Origin: a bacterium
GTDB lineage: Bacteria; Zhuqueibacterota; QNDG01; DSAB01
Assembly: GCA_016931965.1 (NCBI GenBank)
Contig: JAFGDT010000008.1
Coordinates: 1-36,698, forward strand
Direction: 5' to 3'
Length of the DNA stretch: 36,698 bases
The notes under the pieces are model-generated. The model had not been told where the DNA came from, did not search any database, and saw only the letters and a list, made by a program, of their open reading frames with translations. Every line of letters starts with the position of its first letter. Within the stretch, counting starts at the first letter, position 1. The position numbers and the translations under genes were made by a program. Positions 1-8,254 of this stretch are shown piece after piece.

Positions 1-353
1 ATGAGAGAAAGGTAAGTATTTTTTTGAAAAACTGAAAGTCTTGCACTTAAAGTGCATAGTTTTTACTAACGAACTGGAACAATAAATCGTTTAATTATGA
101 AATCATATTGAATGGATCATCGATCCATCAAAATAATTGATAATTAGAAAATTATGATAGAATATTGAGAATGAAGATGGAAGATAAATGAGAAGATTTA
201 TAAGTTGATTTAGTTCATCATCTCATTTTTGAAAGTGATTAAGTTGCTGGCCAAAGAATAAAAATAAAATCCAGCTCGGAGTTATGCGGGCCAGGAATAG
301 CGTGAAATCAGTTTTAAATTGTTTCTTAGGTCTTGTTTTTTAAATTGTTTATA
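1..353. other. AT-rich stretch without a recognisable gene
   Basis: I see no coding region here on either strand. The stretch is AT-rich and lies downstream of the minus-strand gene ending at 354, so it is probably the trailing region of that operon. It holds a short palindrome, TGGATC-ATC-GATCCA, at 113-127, and a spaced inverted repeat CTGGCC/GGCCAG at 247-252 and 289-294. Neither is followed by a T-run on either strand that would make it a convincing intrinsic terminator. Confidence 0.5.
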
Positions 354-605
354 TTATATGATAAGCGGGTTGTCCGGTTCTTTTTCCTCTTCTTCTTTTT
401 CATCTTCATCATTCGTTTGTTTTTGTCCGCATTCATTCGGACACTGCCAGCATTCAAGAGGCAGTTCTGTTCTTGTGGATGATGGCGACCATTCTGGATA
501 CCATATTTGTCCGCATATTTTACACCGGAACTTAACAGGATCATTACTCAAAATTTCTACTATATCCGGATTTTTGTTTATTAAGGAATTTTTTTCGATG
601 ATCAT
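354..605 (-). CDS. Small Cys-rich (zinc-ribbon-like) acidic-tailed protein
   Basis: An 83-residue protein of unknown function. Residues about 28-60 contain CKICG, then CWQCPNECG, which gives two Cys pairs able to bind a zinc ion. The last third is almost entirely Asp/Glu/Lys (DEDEKEEEEKE) and is probably disordered. The start is well supported: on the minus strand AAGGA lies 5 nt before the ATG. It is the third gene in the minus-strand run from the deacetylase at 2245, 20 nt after the membrane protein gene, so co-transcription is likely. No signal peptide or membrane segment is visible. A zinc-ribbon adaptor or nucleic-acid-binding protein is possible, but no family is recognised. Confidence 0.6.
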   Translation of the reverse strand: MIIEKNSLINKNPDIVEILSNDPVKFRCKICGQIWYPEWSPSSTRTELPLECWQCPNECGQKQTNDEDEKEEEEKEPDNPLII

Positions 606-625
606 CGTTATCCTTTCTGAGTGAA

Positions 626-1360
626 TTATCGTTTTTTTGTTGATGATGGTGGATCATCCATGAGATCGATTTCTTTAAAATGTTGGATCATTTGTTCCAT
701 TTTTTGAAGATATGAATTGATTTCAAAAGGACTGGCATAAATCATGAAGTTATCCATGGTAATTTCAACTTGGTGGTTGATGGATTGAAAACGATCAAAG
801 ATCTTTCCTAAATATTTAAATATAAGAATAATGTTATCAAATTCAGTTTGTGAATAATCTTTGGGGATGATGCTGAATATCTCATGGAATAGATCGTACC
901 AGGTGGAATTTTCTTCAATCCCAAGCATTCTGTATTTAATAGAATAGTTCACTTTTTTTGTCAATTTGATATCATTGATTTTCAAACCATTGATGTGAAG
1001 TGCGATCGGATTGCCTTCCGATATCTCCAAATAACAAGATGGTGTGGGTTGAATGATATAGAACCCTTGCTGTGTTTTATTGATTTCATAATCCAGGTTG
1101 TTTATTTTTTTTAACAGATGTCTGAATTGTACATGTTGCCTCAATAAAAATCTGATGATGAACGGCATAGAGATGATGATAACAAATCCCGGGACATAGA
1201 AATAAGGATGTTCGATAACCAGTTTGCCGAAGGGCAGATGTGTTTCACTGAAATAATTCAATAATAACAAGACGCCTAAAATGACAGTTAAAGTGACCAG
1301 AATAAAGACGACACCTTTTATAAAGTTGGAAATTGAATATTTAAATTGTCTGAGATTCAT
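626..1360 (-). CDS. Two-TM membrane protein of unknown function
   Basis: A 244-residue protein of no recognised family. Two hydrophobic helices sit near the N terminus (about residues 15-35 and 52-72), followed by a charged region of about 170 residues that should lie in one aqueous compartment, probably the cytoplasm. The ATG at 1360 is chosen because the protein then starts with a positively charged segment before the first helix. An in-frame GTG at 1387 would add nine residues and would sit 7 nt after the deacetylase stop. Ribosome-site evidence is weak for both. It lies between the deacetylase gene and the small Cys-rich gene in the same direction, so it is probably part of one transcript. 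Confidence 0.65.
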   Translation of the reverse strand: MNLRQFKYSISNFIKGVVFILVTLTVILGVLLLLNYFSETHLPFGKLVIEHPYFYVPGFVIIISMPFIIRFLLRQHVQFRHLLKKINNLDYEINKTQQGFYIIQPTPSCYLEISEGNPIALHINGLKINDIKLTKKVNYSIKYRMLGIEENSTWYDLFHEIFSIIPKDYSQTEFDNIILIFKYLGKIFDRFQSINHQVEITMDNFMIYASPFEINSYLQKMEQMIQHFKEIDLMDDPPSSTKKR

Positions 1361-1393
1361 GATGATGACCGTTTTATAGCATATCACATTTGT

Positions 1394-2245
1394 TTAATGA
1401 TCAAATCCTTTAATCAGTGCATGCACACATTTTGGCAGATCTCGGCTGTAGCCCCCTTCCATCACAATGAAAGTGGGCTTCTTCAATGCATCAATCATTT
1501 CTCCGATTTTGGTGTAGCTCAATATATCGAGGCCAAACTGGGTCAAGGGATCGTCCCGATAGGTATCGAAACCGGCGGATATGCCCAGCAACGACGGATT
1601 GAAGTCAATCAATGCCCGACATGCTTTTTCCATTGCTTTCAGATAATCTGATTCCTCTGTATTTGGATGAAGCGGAAAATTGATGCAATTCTCTCTGGAT
1701 TCGAGTCCTGTACCAGGATAGAGCGGACTCTGGTGAAGGGAGATGTAAAGCACGCTCGAATTTCCAAAGAAAATAGCCTCAGACCCGTTTCCATGGTGGC
1801 AGTCGATGTCGAGAATAGCGGCTTTTTGATTTGGGTTGTTATCCACAAATTTGGCTATGGCAATGGCGATATTGTTAAGATAGCAAAAACCCATCACCCG
1901 TTGACGCGTGGCATGATGGCCTGGAGGTCTCATTAAAGAAAAACTTGTTTCTCCCTTCAGAGCGTGTTCTGAAACAGCTATGGCCGATCCTGCTGCGAGC
2001 CGGGCATAATCAATTATATAAGGAATCACCGGTGTATCGTAATCGTATAATTTTCCCATTTGAATCCCCTGAAGATGTTCTTTTGAATGCACACGAAGAA
2101 TGTCTTCTTCACCGCAAGTTACAGGCTCATTAAAATGGAATCCCTTTTTTTTAAGGTATTCAAATGTGGATTTCATTCGCTCTGGAGATTCAGGGTGACC
2201 GGGCTGGTTGTAATCGAGACATTGACTTGAGAAAAAGAGTTTCAT
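1394..2245 (-). CDS. Histone deacetylase family amidohydrolase
   Basis: A 283-residue zinc-dependent deacetylase of the HDAC/acetoin-utilisation/acetylpolyamine amidohydrolase superfamily, presumably cytoplasmic. The full active-site set is visible: RPPGHHA with the His-His charge-relay pair, DIDCHHGNG supplying the zinc-binding Asp and His, SAGFDTYRDDP with the third zinc ligand, and EGGY with the transition-state Tyr. Near the N terminus HPESPER is the usual family signature. The length fits a single catalytic domain without extensions. Bacterial members remove acetyl groups from polyamines, acetoin-pathway proteins or other lysines; the substrate cannot be assigned from sequence alone. It is the first gene of a minus-strand run and lies behind a good sigma70-like promoter at 2309-2337. 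Confidence 0.93.
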   Translation of the reverse strand: MKLFFSSQCLDYNQPGHPESPERMKSTFEYLKKKGFHFNEPVTCGEEDILRVHSKEHLQGIQMGKLYDYDTPVIPYIIDYARLAAGSAIAVSEHALKGETSFSLMRPPGHHATRQRVMGFCYLNNIAIAIAKFVDNNPNQKAAILDIDCHHGNGSEAIFFGNSSVLYISLHQSPLYPGTGLESRENCINFPLHPNTEESDYLKAMEKACRALIDFNPSLLGISAGFDTYRDDPLTQFGLDILSYTKIGEMIDALKKPTFIVMEGGYSRDLPKCVHALIKGFDH

Positions 2246-2308
2246 TGAATGCTTTTTCGATTGTTTTTGATTACGATCAGATTTTCATGCAAACAGAAAT
2301 GCTATAAA

Positions 2309-2337
2309 AATGTAATTGAAAAGATGATGAATGTCAA
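2309..2337 (-). promoter_or_regulatory. Sigma70-like promoter for the deacetylase operon
   Basis: On the minus strand TTGACA (2337-2332) is separated by exactly 17 bp from TACATT (2314-2309). The -10 element lies about 63 nt before the deacetylase start codon. It is one of the best promoter matches in the window. It shares the short intergenic space with the start of the plus-strand methyltransferase gene, so the two transcription units are divergent and close. Confidence 0.6.
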
Positions 2338-2350
2338 ATAAAAAATTGGA

Positions 2351-3058
2351 ATGCAATTTAATGAAATAAATCTTGAATTTGTAGTTCTAAATGAGTACCT
2401 TTTTCCCAATACTTTCATGCGAAAAGGGGGATTCTCTTTACAGAAAATGGTGATGATGAATCGTATTGGTGTTACTTTTTGGAATATTAAAGCAAGCTTT
2501 TATTATTCAATCCGTTCTTTACCGCCCTTTAAAAAAGTACTTAAGCAGGAGATTAGCCATTTAAAGATGTTGATGAAACAGGCATCGCTTTCTCCGATGA
2601 AGGTACTGGATGTGGGTATGGGTGTTGGATCCACGCTGGAAATTTTTCCGGAGGGTGCTCGCATTATTGGATTGGATCATGCATACGATATGATTTGGAA
2701 ATCAAGGGACAAGAAAAAGGTGATCGGTGTGGTGGGTAATGCACAGTATCTGCCTTTTCAGAACCATGTGGTCCCATTTGTTTCCGCTGTTGGATTTACA
2801 GAATATCTTTTCAATAAAGAAACCTTTTTAGATGAGGTCAAACGCATTATTCGTTCTGATGGCCATTTTCTTGTTACAATTGCACCGCCGGGTTTTTTCA
2901 ATTTTCTTCGTCACTTTTTCGGACACCGTATATATCCAATCCGAGCAGAGGCATGGGAATCTCTGGTTGCTCAGAGAGGATTTTCCTGTATCGGGAAAAC
3001 CCGGACATGGCTTCAGCAACAACACCTTTTTATCAGAAAAGAAGTCCCAATTTCTTAA
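2351..3058 (+). CDS. Class I SAM-dependent methyltransferase
   Basis: A protein of up to 235 residues with a Rossmann-type SAM-binding core. Motif I is LDVGMGVGSTLE, the acidic residue ending strand 2 is in IIGLDHAYDM, and GNAQYLPFQNHVVPFVSAVGFTEYL fits motifs II-III of the Methyltransf_11/UbiE-like group. The start is uncertain. The ATG at 2351 gives the longest frame but has no clear ribosome site; an ATG at 2447 (residue 33) would start at the usual family N terminus, but the nearest purine run (AGGGGG) is 16 nt upstream. The next gene, a PAP2-like membrane enzyme, follows after 22 nt, so a lipid or quinone substrate is possible but not shown. Confidence 0.85.
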   Translation: MQFNEINLEFVVLNEYLFPNTFMRKGGFSLQKMVMMNRIGVTFWNIKASFYYSIRSLPPFKKVLKQEISHLKMLMKQASLSPMKVLDVGMGVGSTLEIFPEGARIIGLDHAYDMIWKSRDKKKVIGVVGNAQYLPFQNHVVPFVSAVGFTEYLFNKETFLDEVKRIIRSDGHFLVTIAPPGFFNFLRHFFGHRIYPIRAEAWESLVAQRGFSCIGKTRTWLQQQHLFIRKEVPIS

Positions 3059-3080
3059 TTGATGCAAGGATCTCATCTTC

Positions 3081-4055
3081 ATGGAACATTTTAAAAAATT
3101 CAAACAAATTCTCCAAAATATTCGCAATCCCAATAACCGCTGGCGTCTCTATGTGCTTTTGGGAATCATCCTCTATTTTATCCTTATCAATCAGGTGATC
3201 CATATCCGGCCCGATCATGCCTTTTTGGCTCTGGTGATTTTTTCCATCGCTTTGGGAAAAGAACGATCCAAACAGTTTCTCATCGATTGGGCTCCCTTCA
3301 TTATTTTTTGGGTGGCTTATGACATGATGCGCGGCATTGCAGACAATGTCCGTCATATGATCAATGTGGTGCCTCCGTTCGAATGGGAACTTTTTCTCTT
3401 CGGTCCTTTATTCGGCGGGCAGATACCCTCTTTTTTCTTTGAGCATTTTCAGGTTATTCACGACGGCACATTGGGTAAAATTTTACTGGATATCATGGGT
3501 GCCAATTTTTATACGTTGCACTTCAGTGCTCCGCTGGTTCTTGGCTGGATCTTTTGGCATACGTTGTCCGATCGGCCGTTGTTTTATCATTTTGTATACA
3601 CCATCACTGTTTTGAATATCATGGCTCTTGTCACATTTATGATTTATCCGGCTGCACCTCCCTGGTATGTTTATCAATACGGTCTAACACAGCCTGTCGG
3701 ATTCATTGGAGGCAGTGCAGGCGGGTTGATCAATTTTGATCATTTGATCGGCACAAAATTTCTTCAATCAATCTGGGATACATTCAACTCGAATCTGTTT
3801 GCCGCCATTCCTTCATTGCATGGGGCTTATCCCTGTGTGATTGCTTTCTTTGCCATGAAAAGGTTACACCGTCTTCGATTTTTGTGGTTGATTTACCCTG
3901 CAGGGACCTGGTTTTCCGCGGTCTATTTGAATGAACATTATATCATCGATTTGATTATCGGATTGATTTATGCTGTGATCGCTTTTTTGACTGTGAAATG
4001 GGTACTCTACCCCAAGCTCTTTCAAAGGTATGTTGAAGGAAGTGGAAATACGTAA
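3081..4055 (+). CDS. PAP2 / inositol phosphorylceramide synthase-like membrane enzyme
   Basis: A 324-residue integral membrane protein with about six to eight hydrophobic segments. The C-terminal half carries the PAP2 signatures: AAIPSLHGAYP (motif C2, catalytic His) and YLNEHYIIDLIIG (motif C3, His and Asp). An upstream MIYPAAPPWY segment with these motifs is typical of the PAP2_3 subgroup that includes inositol phosphorylceramide synthases (AUR1) and related phosphotransferases. Active-site motifs of this family face the non-cytoplasmic side. It would transfer or release a phospho-head-group from a lipid; the substrate is not determined. An AAGGA lies 11 nt before the ATG. It probably shares a transcript with the methyltransferase upstream, and a separate promoter for carB follows it. 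Confidence 0.85.
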   Translation: MEHFKKFKQILQNIRNPNNRWRLYVLLGIILYFILINQVIHIRPDHAFLALVIFSIALGKERSKQFLIDWAPFIIFWVAYDMMRGIADNVRHMINVVPPFEWELFLFGPLFGGQIPSFFFEHFQVIHDGTLGKILLDIMGANFYTLHFSAPLVLGWIFWHTLSDRPLFYHFVYTITVLNIMALVTFMIYPAAPPWYVYQYGLTQPVGFIGGSAGGLINFDHLIGTKFLQSIWDTFNSNLFAAIPSLHGAYPCVIAFFAMKRLHRLRFLWLIYPAGTWFSAVYLNEHYIIDLIIGLIYAVIAFLTVKWVLYPKLFQRYVEGSGNT

Positions 4056-4070
4056 ATTTTTTACCGTTTC

Positions 4071-4099
4071 TTGAAAATGCCCATAAACAGCGGTATATT
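4071..4099 (+). promoter_or_regulatory. Sigma70-like promoter for carB
   Basis: TTGAAA (4071-4076), a 17-bp spacer and TATATT (4094-4099) lie about 75 nt before the carB ATG. This near-consensus site starts just after the preceding gene's stop codon, which suggests carB is transcribed independently of the lipid-enzyme pair. Confidence 0.6.
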
Positions 4100-4173
4100 T
4101 ACACTGTTTTCATTCTGTTTCGGTGAATGCGTATCTAAACTGGTGATTGCAGACATTGGATAAAGGAGGACGA

Positions 4174-7100
4174 ATGCCCAAACGTGATGACATCCATAAA
4201 ATACTCATTATTGGTTCAGGACCCATTATTATTGGACAGGCATGTGAGTTTGATTATTCGGGCACTCAAGCCTGCAAGGCGTTGCGAGAGGAGGGCTATG
4301 AGATTATTCTGGTCAATTCCAATCCTGCTACGATTATGACCGATCCCGGCATGGCAGACAAGACCTATTTGGAACCTTTGACTGTTGAAAGCCTCGAAAA
4401 AATTATTCTGAAAGAACACCCGGACGGATTGCTGCCCAACCTGGGGGGACAGACCGGGCTCAATCTCGCGTCCAGTTTGTATAAAAGCGGATTTCTGCAG
4501 AAGCACAGTGTCGAAGTCATCGGTGTCAAAGCGGATGCCATCGAACGGGGTGAAGATCGTATCGTTTTTAAAGAGACCATGGGAAAATTGGGAATCCCTG
4601 TTCCCAAATCGGAACCCTGCCATTCTGTAGAAGAAGCGGAAAAGATCGCCCAGGATTTGAATTATCCGGTGGTTTTGCGCCCCGCCTATACATTGGGTGG
4701 AACGGGTGGTGGTATTGCTTATAATATCGAAGAGTTGAGAATTATTGTGACACGGGGTCTTACAGCGAGTCTCATTCATCAGGTGTTGGTTGAGGAATCT
4801 GTGCTCGGCTGGGAAGAACTCGAATTGGAAGTTGTCCGCGATCAGAAAAATCAGAAAATCACCGTCTGTTTTATTGAAAATGTGGATCCGATGGGCATTC
4901 ATACGGGGGACAGTTTCTGTGTTGCACCCATGTTGACCGTTCCAGAAGATTTACAGAAACGGATGCAGGATCTTTCCTATCAAATCGAAGATGCCATCGG
5001 CGTAGTCGGTGGTACCAATATCCAGTTCGCTCATAACTTAGAAGATGATCGACTGGTAGTCATAGAGATTAATCCCCGAACTTCACGATCCTCGGCATTG
5101 GCCTCTAAGGCCACTGGCTTTCCGATTGCCCGCATTTCAACCAAATTGGCTGCAGGATTAACCATGGATGAAATCCCATACTGGAAAGAGGGCACACTGG
5201 AAAAATATGAGCCCAGTGGTGATTATGTCGTTGTCAAGTTTGCACGGTGGGCATTTGAAAAATTTCCCAAAGCCAAAGATATTTTAGGCACGCAAATGAA
5301 GGCTGTCGGCGAAGTCATGAGCATCGGCAAGCATTTCAAAGAAGCATTCCAGAAATCGATTCGCTCTTTAGAGATCAACCGATACGGATTGGGAGGAGCG
5401 AATCAGGCCGATACGCTGTCTCTCCCGCAAATTAAGGAGAAGCTGGCCATCCCTTCAAGCCAGCGCATTTTTTGGATGTATGAAGCTCTGCGAAAGGGAA
5501 TGGATGTCGAAGAGCTCTATCAATTGACTCACATTGGGAGATGGTTTATCCAGGAGATGAAAGAACTGGTTGAATTTGAAGAGCAGCTTCTTACTTTTAA
5601 ATGGAAAGATCTGCCTGATCAGATGCTCATCCAGGCCAAGGATTGGCAATTTTCGGATCGGTATTTGGCCCGTCTCTTTAAAGTCTCTGAAAAAACGGTT
5701 CGGGAGAAGAGAATCCTCCTGGGAAAACAGGTTCGGTTTAGGGAGGTGCCTGTCAGCGGTGTCGAAAATGCTGCATACTATTATTCCACTTACAGCGATG
5801 AAGATACCGTACCTGTATCGTCGAATAAAAAGATCATGATATTGGGTGGCGGACCGAACCGGATCGGACAGGGGATTGAGTTTGATTACACCTGTGTGCA
5901 TGCCGCCTTTGCCCTGCGAGATGAAGGATACGAATCGATTATGGTCAACTGCAATCCGGAAACCGTTTCAACTGATTATGATACATCAAACAAACTCTAT
6001 TTTGAACCGCTCACAGTGGAAGATGTACTGGCTATTTATGAAAAGGAAAAACCGGAAGGGGTCATCGTTCAGTTTGGCGGACAAACGCCATTGAATATTG
6101 CCCAGGAATTAAAAGATAACGGTGTGATCATTTTAGGTACCACACCGGAAAGCATACGGTTGGCTGAGGACAGGGAATATTTCCGAAAAAGAATGATCGA
6201 GCTCGATATCCCCCAGCCGGAGAGCGACACAGCCCGATCTTTGGACGATGCTCTCAAAATTGCGGAGAAAATCGGATATCCGCTGATGGTCCGTCCTTCG
6301 TTTGTGCTGGGTGGTCGCGGCATGGAAATCATCTACAACGAAGAGATGCTCAGAAAATATGCCGTCGAGGCCATTCAGGTCAGTCCCGAGTATCCGATGC
6401 TGATCGACCGATTTCTGGAGGATGCCTGGGAGGTGGAGGTGGATGCGGTTTGTGACGGGAAGCAGACGTTTGTAGCCGCCATTATGGAACATATCGAATT
6501 AGCGGGTGTTCACTCGGGTGATTCTGCGTGCGTGATTCCCACTCGAACCGTAAAGGAAAAACATCTCGAGACAATTGAAAAATATACAGCGATCATTGCA
6601 CAGGAGTTGAATGTGGTCGGAATTATCAATGTGCAGTATGCCATTTTTCAGGATGAAGTCTATATATTGGAGGCCAATCCCCGTGCTTCGCGTACCGTTC
6701 CGCTCGTCTCGAAAATAACGGGAATTCCCCTTGCACGCATCGCCACGCAACTGATGCTGGGTAAAAAAATATCCGATTTTCCCGAGCTCAAAAAACGTAA
6801 ATTATCCTACACCGGTGTAAAAGGTGCTGTTTTCCCATTCAACATGTTCCCGGAGGTGGATCCTTTGCTGGGACCGGAAATGAAGGCAACGGGTGAAGTG
6901 ATGGGTATTGCCGATTCATTCGGACTTGCTTTTTATAAGGCACAGGAAGCACTGGGTTCCAAACTTCCTGTTAAAGGGAATGTATTGTTGACCGTTGAAG
7001 ACCGGGATAAACCCACGTTGCTGCCTATTGCGAAGGATTTTCATGCACTGGGATTTAATATTATCGCAACAGAAAATACGAGTAAGTATCTGAATGAGTT

Positions 7101-7377
7101 CGGCGTTCCCAATACACCCATTAAGAAGGTGCACGAGGGAAGGCCCAATATAGTGGATGCAGTCAAGAACAACGAACTGCAGTTGATCGTGAATACGCCG
7201 GTTGGTCGTGACAGTATCTATGAAGACAGTTACATTCGCATGATGGCCATTCAGCACAAGGTTCCTTATGTACTGACCATGGCTGCGGCCCGCGCCTGTG
7301 TTGAAGGAATCAGGGCAATCAAGAATAAAGAGGTCATGCCGAAGGCGCTTCAGGAGTATTATGAAGATGCGAAGTGA
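4174..7377 (+). CDS. carB: Carbamoyl-phosphate synthase large subunit
   Basis: The synthetase subunit of carbamoyl-phosphate synthase makes carbamoyl phosphate from bicarbonate, ammonia (from the CarA glutaminase) and two ATP, feeding pyrimidine and arginine synthesis in the cytoplasm. It has 1067 residues, close to the 1073 of E. coli. The two homologous halves are obvious: each starts with a GSGPIIIGQ/GGGPNRIGQGIEFDYT pre-ATP-grasp motif, followed by ATP-grasp cores (RPAYTLGGTGGGIAYN and RPSFVLGGRGMEIIYN). An oligomerisation segment lies between them, and the last 140 residues form the MGS-like allosteric domain. The ATG at 4174 is chosen because AAAGGAGG sits 4 nt before it; an in-frame TTG at 4147 is rejected. 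No carA is present in the window, so the small subunit must be encoded elsewhere. Confidence 0.98.
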   Translation: MPKRDDIHKILIIGSGPIIIGQACEFDYSGTQACKALREEGYEIILVNSNPATIMTDPGMADKTYLEPLTVESLEKIILKEHPDGLLPNLGGQTGLNLASSLYKSGFLQKHSVEVIGVKADAIERGEDRIVFKETMGKLGIPVPKSEPCHSVEEAEKIAQDLNYPVVLRPAYTLGGTGGGIAYNIEELRIIVTRGLTASLIHQVLVEESVLGWEELELEVVRDQKNQKITVCFIENVDPMGIHTGDSFCVAPMLTVPEDLQKRMQDLSYQIEDAIGVVGGTNIQFAHNLEDDRLVVIEINPRTSRSSALASKATGFPIARISTKLAAGLTMDEIPYWKEGTLEKYEPSGDYVVVKFARWAFEKFPKAKDILGTQMKAVGEVMSIGKHFKEAFQKSIRSLEINRYGLGGANQADTLSLPQIKEKLAIPSSQRIFWMYEALRKGMDVEELYQLTHIGRWFIQEMKELVEFEEQLLTFKWKDLPDQMLIQAKDWQFSDRYLARLFKVSEKTVREKRILLGKQVRFREVPVSGVENAAYYYSTYSDEDTVPVSSNKKIMILGGGPNRIGQGIEFDYTCVHAAFALRDEGYESIMVNCNPETVSTDYDTSNKLYFEPLTVEDVLAIYEKEKPEGVIVQFGGQTPLNIAQELKDNGVIILGTTPESIRLAEDREYFRKRMIELDIPQPESDTARSLDDALKIAEKIGYPLMVRPSFVLGGRGMEIIYNEEMLRKYAVEAIQVSPEYPMLIDRFLEDAWEVEVDAVCDGKQTFVAAIMEHIELAGVHSGDSACVIPTRTVKEKHLETIEKYTAIIAQELNVVGIINVQYAIFQDEVYILEANPRASRTVPLVSKITGIPLARIATQLMLGKKISDFPELKKRKLSYTGVKGAVFPFNMFPEVDPLLGPEMKATGEVMGIADSFGLAFYKAQEALGSKLPVKGNVLLTVEDRDKPTLLPIAKDFHALGFNIIATENTSKYLNEFGVPNTPIKKVHEGRPNIVDAVKNNELQLIVNTPVGRDSIYEDSYIRMMAIQHKVPYVLTMAAARACVEGIRAIKNKEVMPKALQEYYEDAK

Positions 7378-7445
7378 TTGATCGATCCTTACATAATGAT
7401 ATATATGTTTATCACAAAATTGATGTAATCGTAGGAGGTCGGTTT

Positions 7446-8141
7446 ATGAAATTTTTATCATGTATTCTCGTTGTGCTCTTTACGGGTATTGGATGCCAAC
7501 AGGCTCCAGATGAAAATGATGAATGGGTAGAGCTGTTTGATGGGGAAACCCTGTCTGGTTGGACTCTCATCGGTGGCGATGCTGACTTTTATGTGGAAGA
7601 CGGCATGATTGTCGGTAATTCAACGCTCGGTGCACCGAATGTCTTCCTGTGTACGGAAAAAGAATATGATGACTTTATCCTTGAGTTCGATGTTAAAATT
7701 GATGAGGGCATCAACTCCGGAATGCAAATTCGAAGTCATGTGTGGGAACGGGATACGACGACACATTATTTAGGCGGAAATGGTGAAATAAGCTTGCAAT
7801 CATGGCCGGCTGGAAGGGTGTGGGGTTATCAGATTGAGGTTGATCCGTCGGAACGTGCCTGGACCGGTGGTTTTTATGAAGAGGGCAATCGCGGGTGGCT
7901 CGTCACATTGGAGGATCATGAGGAAGCGCAACGTGCTTTTAAGAAGGGAGACTGGAATACCATCAGAGTCAAAGCCGAGGGCAATCGATTTCAAACATGG
8001 GTCAATGGTGTTCCTGCTGTTGAAACCACCGATGCATTGTCCGGATCCGGATTTTTTGGTCTGCAACTGCATGGCATCAACAATCCGGATCTGGTCAACA
8101 AGAAAGTGTGGTGGCGGAATATACGGACCCATGAATTGTGA
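7446..8141 (+). CDS. DUF1080 (3-keto-disaccharide hydrolase-type) lipoprotein
   Basis: A 231-residue secreted lipoprotein. The first 18 residues form a lipoprotein signal ending LFTGIGC, so the mature protein would be lipid-anchored through Cys18. The rest is one DUF1080 domain, a concanavalin/LamG-like fold: it starts ELFDGETLSGW and continues with the EFDVKIDEGINSGMQIRS and LQLHG motifs typical of the family. Members have been linked to 3-keto-glycoside hydrolysis and are common in polysaccharide-degrading bacteria; the substrate is unknown here. GTAGGAGG precedes the ATG at 7446 at good spacing, whereas upstream in-frame starts overlap carB and would spoil the signal peptide. A second DUF1080 gene follows 113 nt downstream. 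Confidence 0.9.
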   Translation: MKFLSCILVVLFTGIGCQQAPDENDEWVELFDGETLSGWTLIGGDADFYVEDGMIVGNSTLGAPNVFLCTEKEYDDFILEFDVKIDEGINSGMQIRSHVWERDTTTHYLGGNGEISLQSWPAGRVWGYQIEVDPSERAWTGGFYEEGNRGWLVTLEDHEEAQRAFKKGDWNTIRVKAEGNRFQTWVNGVPAVETTDALSGSGFFGLQLHGINNPDLVNKKVWWRNIRTHEL

Positions 8142-8254
8142 ATGGATATAGGCATTAGAGAGATCAATCTTATCTTGAGATGAAAACGGTCAACCTGTTC
8201 GTGTATTTTTTATATCCATCCAATATCATGTCTGGAAAATCATAGGAGGGCATA

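Noticed and set aside
113..127. TGGATC-ATC-GATCCA palindrome as a terminator or operator
   Set aside because: There is no T-run on either strand, and a three-base loop with a six-base stem is common by chance in AT-rich DNA.
319..624. Plus-strand frame rich in Ser and Phe over the first Cys-rich gene
   Set aside because: It is the antisense shadow of the acidic, Lys-rich tail of the minus-strand gene, which has a good ribosome site and Cys motifs.
4147..4173. Upstream TTG start for carB
   Set aside because: The ATG at 4174 has AAAGGAGG at correct spacing and gives the usual family N terminus; the TTG would place the ribosome site inside the coding region.
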